Origin: an uncultured Clostridia bacterium
Lineage (GTDB): Bacteria; Bacillota; Clostridia; Peptostreptococcales; Acidaminobacteraceae
Length of the DNA: 64,000 nt
NCBI GenBank assembly: GCA_927417275.1
Contig: CAKMJV010000006.1
Span: 124,001-188,000, forward strand
Direction of reading: 5' to 3'
Within the stretch, counting starts at the first letter, position 1. Each line of letters starts with the position of its first letter. The translations under genes were made by a program, and so were the position numbers. Shown piece by piece: positions 16,337-26,045 of the stretch. Below the pieces are notes generated by a model, which saw only the letters and a list, made by a program, of their open reading frames with translations, had not been told where the DNA came from and searched no databases.

Positions 16337-17017
16337 CTTAAATAGTTCTTCTATTTTGGGCTTATCCAAATGATTTATAATAAGTCTTGCAAAGTGTTGT
16401 CCTGTGTTTAAATCTAGGAAATAGCCTGCTTTGGCTTGGGGGAGCCATTGATATTTTCTGATTTGGGCATAGGGGATTGCAAATGTTCGGTTGACGATTA
16501 TGCAAGTGGCCGTGAAATGATATCTTGGGAGGATGATGTAGGTGAACGGCGCGTACATTGGCACAACTAAAAGGACATGCAGTCCGGTTAAAACAAATGG
16601 TGCTATGCTATTTGGGTCCATTTGACGGTATAAAAAGAAAAAAACATATACCAGCACCAAGGTGTAAAGGGCAAAAATGAATGAATACATCGTTATAACC
16701 ACTGTGGATTTTCGTCGGGTGCGATTCCATGACCCATAGTAGTCGACGCCTTCGTAAAGGAGCGATGACGCGCCATGGGATTCGCGCATGGTATTTTGAG
16801 TCTTATGGTGCTTTTTTTCGACAAATTTTATGAATCGGCAGCATCCGAAAATCAGCAGTCCTGTCCAGATTAGGGTTATTAACTGTTTCGCGAGTCCTGC
16901 TCTGGTCCATATAAATGCGCTGTCAAAAATGAGAAGATGGATAAAGAGCAGTCGCATCACGCGTCGTTTTTGCTTTTGATAATGCCCCAGTTCTTCTGTA
17001 TAAGTATATGCGTTCAC
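16325..17017 (-). CDS. Hypothetical membrane protein with PH-like C-terminal region
   Basis: A 230-residue protein with four hydrophobic segments (about 22-40, 43-60, 105-130, 138-162) and a soluble C-terminal part (FTATCIIVNRTFAIPYAQIR...) that looks like a YcxB/PH-type beta region. The GTG start at 17017 lies one base after the upstream gene's stop, and its AAGGAG is inside that gene, so translation is coupled. The final codons (ASE, stop) come from repeat copy E, so the original C terminus may have been different. Function unknown. Confidence 0.7.
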   Translation of the reverse strand: MNAYTYTEELGHYQKQKRRVMRLLFIHLLIFDSAFIWTRAGLAKQLITLIWTGLLIFGCCRFIKFVEKKHHKTQNTMRESHGASSLLYEGVDYYGSWNRTRRKSTVVITMYSFIFALYTLVLVYVFFFLYRQMDPNSIAPFVLTGLHVLLVVPMYAPFTYIILPRYHFTATCIIVNRTFAIPYAQIRKYQWLPQAKAGYFLDLNTGQHFARLIINHLDKPKIEELFKASE

Positions 17018-17018
17018 G

Positions 17019-17975
17019 TTATATTTTCTCCTTCATAATGCGTGATAATGTGGCGTACTGACTTGCATTGACATCGATATGGCGTTTAAACGTGCCATTA
17101 AATTTATTTTGAATGGCCAAATTTTGTTTCATCACATGTTCGATGGATAGTCGATAGTGCATTGCGCCAGCGGTTCTGTAATCCCTGATCCATGTGTATC
17201 GATCAATGGCGGCCCATGAGACTAAATGATTTTTTATCAGGAGACCTTCTTCTAAAATTACATATTTGGGAATTCGGTACTTTTCACTGTGGAAAAACAG
17301 CCATATGCTAAGAGAAATCGCCGTTAAAAAGCCGACAACACTGAGTGGACTTCCACCTTCGAAAATAAATGCGATGACAAAGATGAGGATCATCGGCATA
17401 AAGAACATAGAAAACAAAACATATTCCCAGGGAAAGCGCTTTTTATATGGCCAAAGGACCATCAGGGGCTCTTTTGAAATCTTCAGTCGATCCACCGAAA
17501 CGCCATTTAAACTGTACTGGGCTTGAAAACTACTTCGCATGGAAAGCATCAACACTGGAAAATAAAAAAGGTACCACAGCGACCAAGGTGTAGCAGAACG
17601 ATGAGATGCTTCTCGCGCAACGTCTGTGGCCTCACTTGCTAAGATCCCCTGAACAAAAATCACACCAAAAGTCAGGGCAATTAAAAGAACCGAACCGAGT
17701 TTGAGTCCTACGCGCAACATTTTACGCTTTCGAAGCCCTTCATAATCGGTAAAACTAAATCCAATTTCCGCTGGATCGCCCATTTGATAAAGCGCTTTGC
17801 TTACTGCGATGCCCTCAATATGCCCCGCCTCTAAATAATCCTCCGTCAAACTCAGTATGTGATCCAAAAGCTCAAACGTAATAGACTTCGCTTCATCTTC
17901 CGTATAAATTTGCGTCATTACTTTGTCCAAAAAAGTATTAACGGCCTCGTATTTTAATAGTTCATTTGTGGTCAT
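17019..17975 (-). CDS. HAAS/permease-prefix-type membrane protein
   Basis: A 318-residue membrane protein. The N-terminal 80 residues (FLDKVMTQIYTEDEAKSITF ... DYLEAGHIEGIAVSKAL, MGDPAEIG) have the helical layout of the HAAS/DUF1700-like domain commonly encoded next to PadR regulators. Four membrane segments follow (about 92-112, 132-150, 180-205, 210-228). The last 80 residues resemble the PH-like part of the following gene. It starts 67 bases after the PadR gene, the standard PadR-HAAS gene order. Confidence 0.78.
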   Translation of the reverse strand: MTTNELLKYEAVNTFLDKVMTQIYTEDEAKSITFELLDHILSLTEDYLEAGHIEGIAVSKALYQMGDPAEIGFSFTDYEGLRKRKMLRVGLKLGSVLLIALTFGVIFVQGILASEATDVAREASHRSATPWSLWYLFYFPVLMLSMRSSFQAQYSLNGVSVDRLKISKEPLMVLWPYKKRFPWEYVLFSMFFMPMILIFVIAFIFEGGSPLSVVGFLTAISLSIWLFFHSEKYRIPKYVILEEGLLIKNHLVSWAAIDRYTWIRDYRTAGAMHYRLSIEHVMKQNLAIQNKFNGTFKRHIDVNASQYATLSRIMKEKI

Positions 17976-18042
17976 AATGAATCCCTTCTCGTTTAAAATT
18001 GTTGTTCCAATGCTTCTGCTGTTCAGTACAAGAGCGCACCAC

Positions 18043-18360
18043 TTAATGGTCGAGAATCACATTCATGGTGCTGGCAAACGTGCCCCATTCACTTTGTTTC
18101 TCTTTAAGACTGAGCATCCCTTCATCTGTGATGCGATAATATTTGCGTTTACGTCCCTCTTGATCATGCCAATACGATTCAATATGCCCCTTTTTCTCAA
18201 GCGCATGCAAAATCGGATAAAGCGTGCCTTCTTTTAGTGAAAAGACGCCATTGGATACCAATTCAAAATTCTTAATCATCTCGTACCCGTAGGTTGGCTG
18301 TCTTTCAAGCATCTTTAATATCATCATCTCGGTGGTGCCTTTAAGTAACTCCTTGTTCAC
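18043..18360 (-). CDS. PadR-family transcriptional regulator
   Basis: A 105-residue winged-helix repressor of the short PadR class. Its landmarks are KGTTEMMILKMLERQPTYGYEM cut short here to TYGYEMI, then GTLYPILHALEKKGHI and GRKRKYYRITDEG (wing). The start is the GTG at 18360, placed behind AAAGGAGGTCATT. It lies directly upstream of two membrane-protein genes on the same strand, which it very likely controls together with itself. The inducer is unknown. Confidence 0.9.
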   Translation of the reverse strand: MNKELLKGTTEMMILKMLERQPTYGYEMIKNFELVSNGVFSLKEGTLYPILHALEKKGHIESYWHDQEGRKRKYYRITDEGMLSLKEKQSEWGTFASTMNVILDH

Positions 18361-18697
18361 AATGACCTCCTTTCGATACCTTTTGTCCCTATGCATCGTT
18401 TATCTATGTATAATGATAGCAAATCTTCGTGTATAAATCAATAGGAGAAAAACGTCCCTGGCAACTTTTTGTTAGTGTCGACTATCATACGGTGATTAAG
18501 CGCGGTGTAGGAACTACTTTCCAAAAGTTGCCAGGGAGATTCTGCACACTAACAAAAAGTTGCCAGGGACGTTTTTCTTTAAATAGTTACATTTTTGCAA
18601 CTAATGTCATTTTTCATAGTATTTTTTGACCTCTGCATATAAAATAAAAAATGGTGTATGAATATACTAGAGAATGAATAATATAGTGGGGTGTATT
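18361..18697. other. Divergent intergenic region between PadR and chemoreceptor genes
   Basis: This 337-base gap holds repeat copy F (18449-18578), AT-rich sequence on either side and TTGACC at about 18626 with a TATAAAAT stretch shortly after. That spacing does not form a good sigma-A promoter, and I saw no convincing sigma-D motif for the chemoreceptor. Confidence 0.5.
18449..18578. repeat. Dispersed inverted-repeat element, copy F
   Basis: The left arm is 18454-18476. A diverged right arm is 18515-18538 (ends GAGA) and a full right arm 18548-18570. The interior matches the reverse complement of copy G almost throughout. A-rich and T-rich ends flank the stem, as expected of a bidirectional terminator. 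Confidence 0.9.
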
Positions 18698-20698
18698 ATG
18701 GAGAAAATTAAAGTAAAGCGTAGTTTAAGGCGATCGATTATGTCCATTTTCGTTATAATCATGCTGGTGGCTCAACTGGCAGTGGGGACTGGCATCGCTA
18801 TCAGAATTTCAGCAGCATTTACAGAGGCGCAAAAGGAATCTGTAAACAATCTTGGCAAGCAAATCGGTATTTCTGTTCAAAACTACTTAAGTGGTTTCGA
18901 GAGTATTATCAAAGCCCTGTCTATCCAAGAAGATGTCATCCAAATTATGCGTGATCCAAGTGCAGAGCGTGACTTACTCGGGACATTGGATACCTATGTC
19001 AAATCCAATCCCGATATCCAATTTATTTATCTTGGGACCGAAGACAAACGGATGATTATGAAACCTGACGACGATCTTGGCGATTATGATCCGACGACAA
19101 GAGATTGGTATATTCAAGCAAAAGAAGCAGGACAATTTATTTGGACAGATCCCTATTTTGACGATACCATCGGCGATATGGTGGTAACAGCGTGCCAACC
19201 AGTGTATGATTCAAGCGGCAAGTTTATAGGCGTTATGGCTGCGGATATCACACTAAAAACATTGAACCAACAAACAAAAGATTTGAGAATCGGTGAAAAG
19301 GGATATCCTATAATCGTCGATGTCAACAACATCATCATGGCCCATGCTTCCGAAGATAAAATTGGAACAGAGCTTCTCACACAAGACATAAAAGATGCCA
19401 TAGCCTCTAACGACGTTGGCGTCGAATACAAATATGAAGAGAATGGAAAAACCAGCACCAAGTATGCATCTATTTATAAACTACCCGAGGTGAATTGGAC
19501 CGTTGTTTCAAGTTTGTATTATGATGAAATCCAAAGCGAAATCAATTTGATTATCCTCATTATCGCACTTGCCTCTTTAATCGCCATCTTGGTAGGCACG
19601 GGTATTATTTACTTCTTCACGAAGAGAATAAACACGAACATCCGACGTTTGGTGGATTCTATGCAGAAAGCGCGAACTGGTGAACTGGGCAGTCTATCAA
19701 AAGTGACTTCAAATGATGAGATCGGTATACTAAGTCGCTTCTTCGACGAAACGCTTATAGATTTGGGTAAATTGGTGCACAACATCCAGGAAGTTTCTGG
19801 CCTATTGACCACTTCTTCTCAATCACTCGCAGCAACCAGCGAAGAAGTTAGCGCTTCTGCAGATGAAGTTGCAAAAACAGTAGAGGACATCGCAAAAGGC
19901 GCACAAGACCAAGCCGTGGATGCAGAGAAAAGTTCTGTAATCGCTTCTGAACTCTCAAGCAAATTTGAGCGCTTAAACACATATACCAACAACATGATAA
20001 ACTCTGCGAAACAAACAGAGAAAGCATATGACTCAGGTATAGAATCCGTATCCGATCTCAGTCATCGAAATGATGAATCCATTTTGGCCAATGAAGGGAT
20101 CGAAAGTGTCATTCATCAACTGAACGACCGAACCATCGAAATCGGTGCTATACTCAACGCCATTTCAGCAATTTCCGAACAAACCAACCTGCTTGCACTA
20201 AATGCATCAATCGAAGCCGCTCGCGCAGGAGAACATGGTAGAGGATTTGCAGTTGTCGCAGATGAAATCAGAAAGCTGGCTGAGCAGTCAGCAAACTCAG
20301 CGGAACAAGTACGAAACATCGTCACAAACATTCAGCAAGATGGCGCAGCATCAGTAAAAAGTATGTCCATACTCAAGGAAATCAGCGCAAAACAAAATAT
20401 TGCCGTGGCTGATGTCATCAAATCCTTTGAAACCATAAAAGATGCACACACTGTGATTTCCACAGACATACAGGCAATCGGAGATGCAGTTAAAGGCGTA
20501 AATCACGATAAAGAGTTAATCGTAAGCAGCATAGAAAATATTTCTGCAGTGTCAGAAGAAACGGCAGCCGCATCACAAGAAGTTACGGCCAGCATGGAAC
20601 AACAGACATTTGCAGTCGAAGAAGTATCACGTGCCGCACAAGAACTTAATGCCATCTCGATTCAATTGAATCAAGAAATATCAAAGTTTAAAATATAA
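18698..20698 (+). CDS. Methyl-accepting chemotaxis protein
   Basis: A chemoreceptor of about 666 residues. The first membrane helix is at about 13-36, an extracellular dCache-type sensor at about 40-270 (motifs [20 protein letters not shown] and [14 protein letters not shown]), the second helix at about 278-302, HAMP at about 305-355, and a long signalling coiled coil with the conserved hairpin tip [20 protein letters not shown] (about 493-512). An ATG at 18698 follows GTGGGGTG; an ATG at 18674 is an alternative start. dCache domains commonly bind amino acids or organic acids, but the ligand is not evident. Confidence 0.93.
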   Translation: MEKIKVKRSLRRSIMSIFVIIMLVAQLAVGTGIAIRISAAFTEAQKESVNNLGKQIGISVQNYLSGFESIIKALSIQEDVIQIMRDPSAERDLLGTLDTYVKSNPDIQFIYLGTEDKRMIMKPDDDLGDYDPTTRDWYIQAKEAGQFIWTDPYFDDTIGDMVVTACQPVYDSSGKFIGVMAADITLKTLNQQTKDLRIGEKGYPIIVDVNNIIMAHASEDKIGTELLTQDIKDAIASNDVGVEYKYEENGKTSTKYASIYKLPEVNWTVVSSLYYDEIQSEINLIILIIALASLIAILVGTGIIYFFTKRINTNIRRLVDSMQKARTGELGSLSKVTSNDEIGILSRFFDETLIDLGKLVHNIQEVSGLLTTSSQSLAATSEEVSASADEVAKTVEDIAKGAQDQAVDAEKSSVIASELSSKFERLNTYTNNMINSAKQTEKAYDSGIESVSDLSHRNDESILANEGIESVIHQLNDRTIEIGAILNAISAISEQTNLLALNASIEAARAGEHGRGFAVVADEIRKLAEQSANSAEQVRNIVTNIQQDGAASVKSMSILKEISAKQNIAVADVIKSFETIKDAHTVISTDIQAIGDAVKGVNHDKELIVSSIENISAVSEETAAASQEVTASMEQQTFAVEEVSRAAQELNAISIQLNQEISKFKI

Positions 20699-20705
20699 AT
20701 AAAGC

Positions 20706-20802
20706 AAAAAGTCCCTGGCAACTTTTTGCAAGTGGCACCTACACCGCGCATAATCACAGCATGGTAGTCGGCACTTGCAAAAAGTTGCCAGGGACTTTTT
20801 TT
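20706..20802. repeat. Dispersed inverted-repeat element, copy G
   Basis: Arms at 20711-20733 and 20773-20795 pair perfectly. AAAAA precedes and TTTTTTT follows the stem, so it looks like an intrinsic terminator in both directions, between the convergent chemoreceptor and cyclase-family genes. This is the cleanest copy. Confidence 0.93.
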
Positions 20803-20810
20803 CCTTTGCA

Positions 20811-21431
20811 TCACTCCACCTTCGCAACCACGCGCACAGGTGAACCTTCAGCCTTAATTTTCATAGGCAGCGCAATGATCTCGATGGCATCACAGTCCAA
20901 TAGCGCTCCAAGTCCTCTTAAGTTTTCCATGATTAATATATCTTGATCCAGCAGCATTTTATGAATATCAAATGGCCATCGATCCGGAGAAGGCATATCC
21001 ATCGCTACCATTTTAACCCTCTTCTCGATAAAAAATGCCGCCAATGCCTCATCTATAACTGGATGTGCCTCAAAATACGTATCACTTCCAAATTGCGAAT
21101 CAAACCCCGTGTAAAGTAAGACGATATCGTCTGTAGAAACCCGATCATGATACGCATCTTGCATCTCAATTAAAGCCTGATTTCTAACATCTAATAAACA
21201 CGCCTTACCTATAAACCGCTCTGGCAAATAGTCGCTAATGAAAAACTCACGTGTTGTCATATGACTGGGTGCATCGATGTGGGTACCAACATGCATGCCC
21301 GAATCAAATCGAGAATCATTAAACCCATCACCTACTAGAAACTTGCTGCGACTGAGTTTTAACGCTTCATCATATGGATGTACCGCTAACCCCTCTTCTA
21401 TGGTGTAACTCAAATCGATGTATTTAGCCAT
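20811..21431 (-). CDS. Cyclase-family (kynurenine formamidase-like) metal hydrolase
   Basis: A 206-residue member of the cyclase family. The metal-binding signature HxGTHxDxPxH appears as HVGTHIDAPSH (about 47-57), and the N terminus YIDLSYTIEEGLAVHP is typical. Family members hydrolyse arylformamides such as N-formylkynurenine, or related esters and amides. No tryptophan-degradation genes are nearby, so the substrate is open. It is followed by repeat copy G and preceded by a GDPD gene on the same strand. Confidence 0.87.
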   Translation of the reverse strand: MAKYIDLSYTIEEGLAVHPYDEALKLSRSKFLVGDGFNDSRFDSGMHVGTHIDAPSHMTTREFFISDYLPERFIGKACLLDVRNQALIEMQDAYHDRVSTDDIVLLYTGFDSQFGSDTYFEAHPVIDEALAAFFIEKRVKMVAMDMPSPDRWPFDIHKMLLDQDILIMENLRGLGALLDCDAIEIIALPMKIKAEGSPVRVVAKVE

Positions 21432-21463
21432 CGTTTGCCTCCTCGTAACAAATAAGCATTTTA

Positions 21464-22498
21464 TTAATTAATTGGTCCATATAAAAAGTCCGTATACACA
21501 CCCGTTGCACCCAGCGACTTCAGTTCATAATACTTTTCTTCACTGTTAATGGTATGCACATACGTTGAGACACCTATTTCATTTAGTCTTTTCAGAAAAC
21601 TTGGCCTCGCTCGCGATTCAGCGAAAGTAACCGCATACAATTCATTAGATTTAACAAAATCGATCATCATATTATCTGTTTTATACACTTTATACATCGT
21701 ATAAATGATATCTTCAAAACCTAGACCTTTCGCAACTTCAAACTCCTCGAAATCATAAATCTGAGGGATAAAACGCTCTATGTAGTCAGGAAAATGATAA
21801 GCAACATGGCTTAAGAATTCGACATTTGAATCTTTTACATCCGTAATGATCCGCATATGTATATGCTGTCCCATTAGTTCCACCAAATCATCTAGCCCAA
21901 GTGCCGAAAACCTTTCAGTTCTTAATGATGTATAATGGTCATAATCCGTAAAACTGTTACTCGGTTGATAAATAGAACGAACCGTTCCCCAGTCATGACC
22001 TAAAACGTATTTATGATCTGAAGTTCTTAAAAAATCAATTTCTATCACATTTATACCCTGTCTAAGTGACGCTAATATCGCTTCTTTGGAATTTGTGATT
22101 CTCACACCATCGAAAGCCCCACCGCCATGTGCAATTAAAGGGGGTTTTATGGACTGCTCCTCTAATCCGATACTTTCATTAAATATAGCTGAAAACAGCG
22201 ATGATGACATATATGCAGTCCCTTTTAAAAGTATAAAATCTTCCATACTTCTATAAACCTTATCTTCCACTAGATAAGTACCCGTGTCAAAAGCATATTC
22301 CAAATCAATGCCATTTAGACTTAGATGTATGGTCTTTTTCTTTGCATTAAATTTAACTTCTCCACCTAACTTCTCAACGGCTGACTTGATGGGTATGTAA
22401 TATCCCGAACGATTTTCTAACTCTATGTACCCACTTGAACCAAAAGATACTTGACCCCAAAGGATGATTAACAGTAAAATCCCCACTAATTTCTTCAT
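21464..22498 (-). CDS. Secreted GDPD-family phosphodiesterase with N-terminal copper-amine-oxidase-like domain
   Basis: A 344-residue exported protein. The signal peptide spans about 1-20, then residues 25-115 resemble the copper amine oxidase N-terminal-like fold common in clostridial envelope proteins (GYYIPIKSAVEKLGGEVKFN). From about 120 comes a GDPD domain: IAHGGGAFDG, INVIEIDFLRTSDHKYVLGH with the family His and acidic residues, and TGVYTDFLYGP at the end. The family cleaves glycerophosphodiesters. In the opening motif GGGAF replaces the usual HRG, so activity is uncertain. The ATG at 22498 follows GGAGGTC. A divergent SLH gene is next door. Confidence 0.8.
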   Translation of the reverse strand: MKKLVGILLLIILWGQVSFGSSGYIELENRSGYYIPIKSAVEKLGGEVKFNAKKKTIHLSLNGIDLEYAFDTGTYLVEDKVYRSMEDFILLKGTAYMSSSLFSAIFNESIGLEEQSIKPPLIAHGGGAFDGVRITNSKEAILASLRQGINVIEIDFLRTSDHKYVLGHDWGTVRSIYQPSNSFTDYDHYTSLRTERFSALGLDDLVELMGQHIHMRIITDVKDSNVEFLSHVAYHFPDYIERFIPQIYDFEEFEVAKGLGFEDIIYTMYKVYKTDNMMIDFVKSNELYAVTFAESRARPSFLKRLNEIGVSTYVHTINSEEKYYELKSLGATGVYTDFLYGPIN

Positions 22499-22519
22499 AC
22501 AAACGACCTCCATTTTGCC

Positions 22520-22548
22520 ATTATATAACAAATGACTTTAGTTGTCAC
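22520..22548 (-). promoter_or_regulatory. Promoter of the GDPD gene
   Basis: On the minus strand GTGACA (22543-22548) and TATAAT (22520-22525) are 17 bases apart, with the start codon 22 bases beyond the -10. Confidence 0.65.
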
Positions 22549-22562
22549 TTTATTATTGTATA

Positions 22563-22591
22563 TTGTTAACTAGTTTTATTCATGATATAAT
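22563..22591 (+). promoter_or_regulatory. Promoter of the large SLH protein gene
   Basis: TTGTTA (22563-22568) and TATAAT (22586-22591) are 17 bases apart. The leader is about 70 bases and ends with TTTTGGAGGTG before the ATG. Confidence 0.7.
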
Positions 22592-22668
22592 AATTCCAAT
22601 TGATGTAAATAGTGTTTTGAATACCCATTTTTCAAAATGCTTTTTATTCAAAATTTTGGAGGTGTTTT

Positions 22669-25146
22669 ATGAAAAAGAAGTTCGTTTCAATTTTCCTTGC
22701 GGTCACCTTGATTTTGAGTAATCTAGGCGGATTTACATTCGCAGGAGAAATCTCAACATTTCAAGATTTACCAGATGATTGGTCAAAAGTCGGTCTTGAA
22801 AATGCCGTTAAAAATGGCCTTTTACAAGGGTATAATGGTCAAATTAGTCCTAAAAAATTAGTAACACGTGCGGAACTTGCGGCAATCGTCGTAAATGCCA
22901 TGGGTGCAGAAAAAAAATCATCCATCGTACACCTTAGCGATATTGATACCGATGCATGGTATACAGATGCAGTAGAAAAAGCACTTCAGTTAAACGTTTT
23001 TCGCATAACTGAAAATGAATTTGAACCCCTTGCGTACATAACAAGAGAAGAAGTCTTCTACGTTATTGCAAACCTACTCAAATCTCAGAACGCAGATTCT
23101 TCGATACTTAGTCGATTCAGTGATGCCGATCAACTATCTGATTGGTCAAAAGATGCCGTATCAGTACTCGTTGATCAAGGTATCCTCACAGGAAACGACA
23201 AATTAGAACTGTCACCTCAATCTCCTATTACACGTGCAGAACTTGCAGCACTTTTAAACAAGTTTGCAAGCGTATATATCCGTGAAGATGGCACATACAA
23301 AGGCTCTCATACAGGCAGCGTTGTAGTCACTGCTAAAGACGTAAAACTTAGTGATATGAATATTACAGGAAATCTAATCATCGCTGATGGTGTCGGCGAT
23401 GGAGATGTTTCACTGGAAAATGTAACGGTTGAGGGCGAACTCATTATTCGTGGTGGTGGAGAAAACACCGTTAGAATCTTCGGGTTATCAAATGTTAAAA
23501 AAGTGATCATCGCAAAAGTAGATGGTGTCGTTCGCGTTTTAACAGAGGATGGCGTTGTTCTAAGCAGTGTTTATCTAGACGGTAAGGATGATGTAATCCT
23601 TGAAGGAAACTTTGGCGATATAGAAATTCAATCCTCAGATGTAAAAGTTTTATTTTATAATGCGACTGCAAATAACATAAATGTTAGCGTACCAGATGTT
23701 AACCTCGATGTTAAAAATGCACAAATCAACTCGTTGTCTGTTGGTGAAAATGCGACCAATTCAAATGTGACCCTTTCCATCGCAGAAGTTGGTTCTGTTG
23801 ATGTGGTTGCATCAAATACATCACTGAGTTCAGACAACCAAACCAAAGTAAATGAAATCACGGTTGGAGGCAATGACGCTAAAATAACTGGCGAGGGTAA
23901 AATAGAAAAAGTCTTCGTAAATGCAAATGACGCCTCTGTTGATACAAAAGGCACACTCATAACAGTCTCACAAGAATCTACTGGCACTAAATCAGGCAAT
24001 ACGACGATTGCAGCAGGTACTTCATCGTCTACACCTACTACGATTCCAGCAACCCCAACACAACCCACTACACCTGATAGTCCAGCACCAACAGAACCTT
24101 CTTCACCTTCACCAACTGAACCTACTACTGAGCCTACTACCACAACGCCTGGTACTGAAGTGGCGTATACTATAAATAATCACGCTAGATTAGACACCAC
24201 TCATTTAGCCTCTATTTATTTTATGGTTAACGACACAATACAAGAAAATATTTTCCATCCAGAAAAAGTGGCTATCCAGACGACACAAGCAATCTACCAC
24301 TTAACTGGCACTTATGAAAAGACATTAGACGCAACCATAGCAAAAGGAACCTATAGAATTAACTACAGCACGAATCCTGACTTTCCATATACCTCAATAC
24401 ACATTTATCTGACAGATGCAGATAAAGATGCGATTATTAATTTAGAAGGCAAAGATTTGTACGATGCATCTCGTAAAATAACAGATGCTCCAACAAATAA
24501 ATTAATCCTTGGTGCTGGATGGACGACAAATGCACTTGCATCTGAAGTCACCACATTTTCTCAAGTACCCTATGCGTTTGGAATTACCGGTTATAGCGGA
24601 AATCCGTACTCAAATCCCCTTTTTAATCAATACAGCACCCTTGGGCGTTCAGGACATGGCTATATGTCGCAATATACTAATAATCAAGTGTTTGATATTG
24701 GCATCATACAACAAGCAACATTTATTACCTTAAACTTAGTATATTCAAGTGACCCAGCTAATGCGACAAATGTGCCAACGCGTGTTTACTATCGTGAAGT
24801 TCCAGAAAATGCATTTGAACTAGGCATTTTGAATTTCGATCTGAACAGCACACCTTACATCTCAGTTACAGACGATAATTGGGTCAACAACTCACTTATC
24901 GTTAAAACGGCTGAAATTGTAGGTGATTTTTCAGTAGGAAGTACACTTTCACTATTAACAGATGGACAAGTACCTGGCCCATGGTTTTATTATCAATGGT
25001 TTGTAGATGATTTCCACGTGAGCAATGCGTCTACCTATACACTACAACCTAGTGACGTAAACAAAACGATCCGTGTCGTTTTACACTCAAAATCACCAAG
25101 TCCATATAACTTCTATGGCGTAAACACCGAACGAAACGATTGGTAA
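22669..25146 (+). CDS. S-layer homology (SLH) domain surface protein, 825 residues
   Basis: The signal peptide spans about 1-25. SLH repeats follow at about 30-85 (KKLVTRAELAAIVVNAMG), 90-140 and 145-200 (ITRAELAALLNKFAS), which anchor the protein to pyruvylated cell-wall polymer. Residues 205-440 form a Val/Asp/Asn-rich repetitive stretch (NITGNLIIADGVGDGDVSLE) likely to be a beta-solenoid. A Thr/Pro/Ser linker at about 448-490 leads to a C-terminal domain of about 330 residues that I do not recognise. It is probably an S-layer-associated or adhesive protein. A terminator follows. Confidence 0.88.
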   Translation: MKKKFVSIFLAVTLILSNLGGFTFAGEISTFQDLPDDWSKVGLENAVKNGLLQGYNGQISPKKLVTRAELAAIVVNAMGAEKKSSIVHLSDIDTDAWYTDAVEKALQLNVFRITENEFEPLAYITREEVFYVIANLLKSQNADSSILSRFSDADQLSDWSKDAVSVLVDQGILTGNDKLELSPQSPITRAELAALLNKFASVYIREDGTYKGSHTGSVVVTAKDVKLSDMNITGNLIIADGVGDGDVSLENVTVEGELIIRGGGENTVRIFGLSNVKKVIIAKVDGVVRVLTEDGVVLSSVYLDGKDDVILEGNFGDIEIQSSDVKVLFYNATANNINVSVPDVNLDVKNAQINSLSVGENATNSNVTLSIAEVGSVDVVASNTSLSSDNQTKVNEITVGGNDAKITGEGKIEKVFVNANDASVDTKGTLITVSQESTGTKSGNTTIAAGTSSSTPTTIPATPTQPTTPDSPAPTEPSSPSPTEPTTEPTTTTPGTEVAYTINNHARLDTTHLASIYFMVNDTIQENIFHPEKVAIQTTQAIYHLTGTYEKTLDATIAKGTYRINYSTNPDFPYTSIHIYLTDADKDAIINLEGKDLYDASRKITDAPTNKLILGAGWTTNALASEVTTFSQVPYAFGITGYSGNPYSNPLFNQYSTLGRSGHGYMSQYTNNQVFDIGIIQQATFITLNLVYSSDPANATNVPTRVYYREVPENAFELGILNFDLNSTPYISVTDDNWVNNSLIVKTAEIVGDFSVGSTLSLLTDGQVPGPWFYYQWFVDDFHVSNASTYTLQPSDVNKTIRVVLHSKSPSPYNFYGVNTERNDW

Positions 25147-25152
25147 AACACT

Positions 25153-25189
25153 CAAAAGTCCTCGACGCATATGTTGAGGACTTTTTTTA
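25153..25189 (+). terminator. Intrinsic terminator of the large SLH gene
   Basis: AGTCCTC pairs with GAGGACT around a 12-base loop, followed by TTTTTTT. The A-rich left flank could let it work in reverse too. Confidence 0.85.
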
Positions 25190-25193
25190 CCCC

Positions 25194-25290
25194 CAAAACG
25201 TCCCTGGCAACTTTTTGTTAGTGTAACTTACAAAGCAGTGATTATCTGCATCGTGGGATCTACTAACAAAAAGTTGCCAGGGACGTTTTA
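25194..25290. repeat. Dispersed inverted-repeat element, copy H
   Basis: Arms at 25200-25222 and 25262-25284. The interior (CTTACAAAGCAGTGATTA...) is the reverse complement of that of copy I apart from a few changes. It lies 5 bases after the SLH terminator and 6 bases before the stop codon of the SDR gene. Confidence 0.92.
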
Positions 25291-25295
25291 ATGAA

Positions 25296-26027
25296 TCATT
25301 TTGAAAACGACCATCCACGATCGTTATGATAAACCATCAGTTTACTCATACCTCCATCTACCATGATATTTTCTCCCGTAATAAACCCACTCTCCGAATC
25401 GCACAAAAACATTACCGTACGTGTAATATCATCAGGCACGCCAACACGACCTACTGGATGCTGTGCATGATCCATTTCACTGACTTCATCACCATCCAAA
25501 TCCGTATGAATCCAGCCAGGACTAACAGCATTCACTCGCACTTTCCCCGCCAAACTTATACTCAAAGCATGAGTTAGCGCTAAAATCCCGCCTTTTGCTG
25601 CGCTATAACTTTCTGTATCTGTTTGAGACATGAAACCTCTCGTGGAGGCAATATTAACCACACAAGCATCCTTAGAAAAATTTGGCAGCAACTGAGCAGT
25701 TAATAAATATGGCGCTGTCACCCCCACCATCAAAACATCATTAAATGCATCTACGTCACATGAAGATAAAATTCCCCCAGCAGAAAAACACGCATTGTTA
25801 ATCAAAATATCCACCTGAGCATATTGAGAGGTGATAAAATCAATGGCTGACTTTATATCAGATGCTTTACTCAGATCACACTTTATATAATTCACATTTA
25901 CATCCGCACTTGAAACCTTATCAAGGTTGATAACTTCAGCGCCTTCTTCAGCAAACGAATGCGCCATTTGGCTACCAATACCTCCAGAAGCGCCTGTGAT
26001 AATCACTACTTTATTTTTAAACCGCAT
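25296..26027 (-). CDS. Short-chain dehydrogenase/reductase
   Basis: A 243-residue classical SDR. The cofactor motif TGASGGIGSQ is at about 11-20, NNAC at about 87-90, and the catalytic Ser and Tyr-x-x-x-Lys appear in VNIAST and YSAAKGG (about 141-147). The C terminus VDGGMSKLM is typical. It probably uses NAD(P)H on a small alcohol or ketone. It starts 18 bases after the DHFR-like gene and shares its transcript. Confidence 0.9.
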   Translation of the reverse strand: MRFKNKVVIITGASGGIGSQMAHSFAEEGAEVINLDKVSSADVNVNYIKCDLSKASDIKSAIDFITSQYAQVDILINNACFSAGGILSSCDVDAFNDVLMVGVTAPYLLTAQLLPNFSKDACVVNIASTRGFMSQTDTESYSAAKGGILALTHALSISLAGKVRVNAVSPGWIHTDLDGDEVSEMDHAQHPVGRVGVPDDITRTVMFLCDSESGFITGENIMVDGGMSKLMVYHNDRGWSFSK

Positions 26028-26045
26028 ATCATTATCCTCCTAAAA

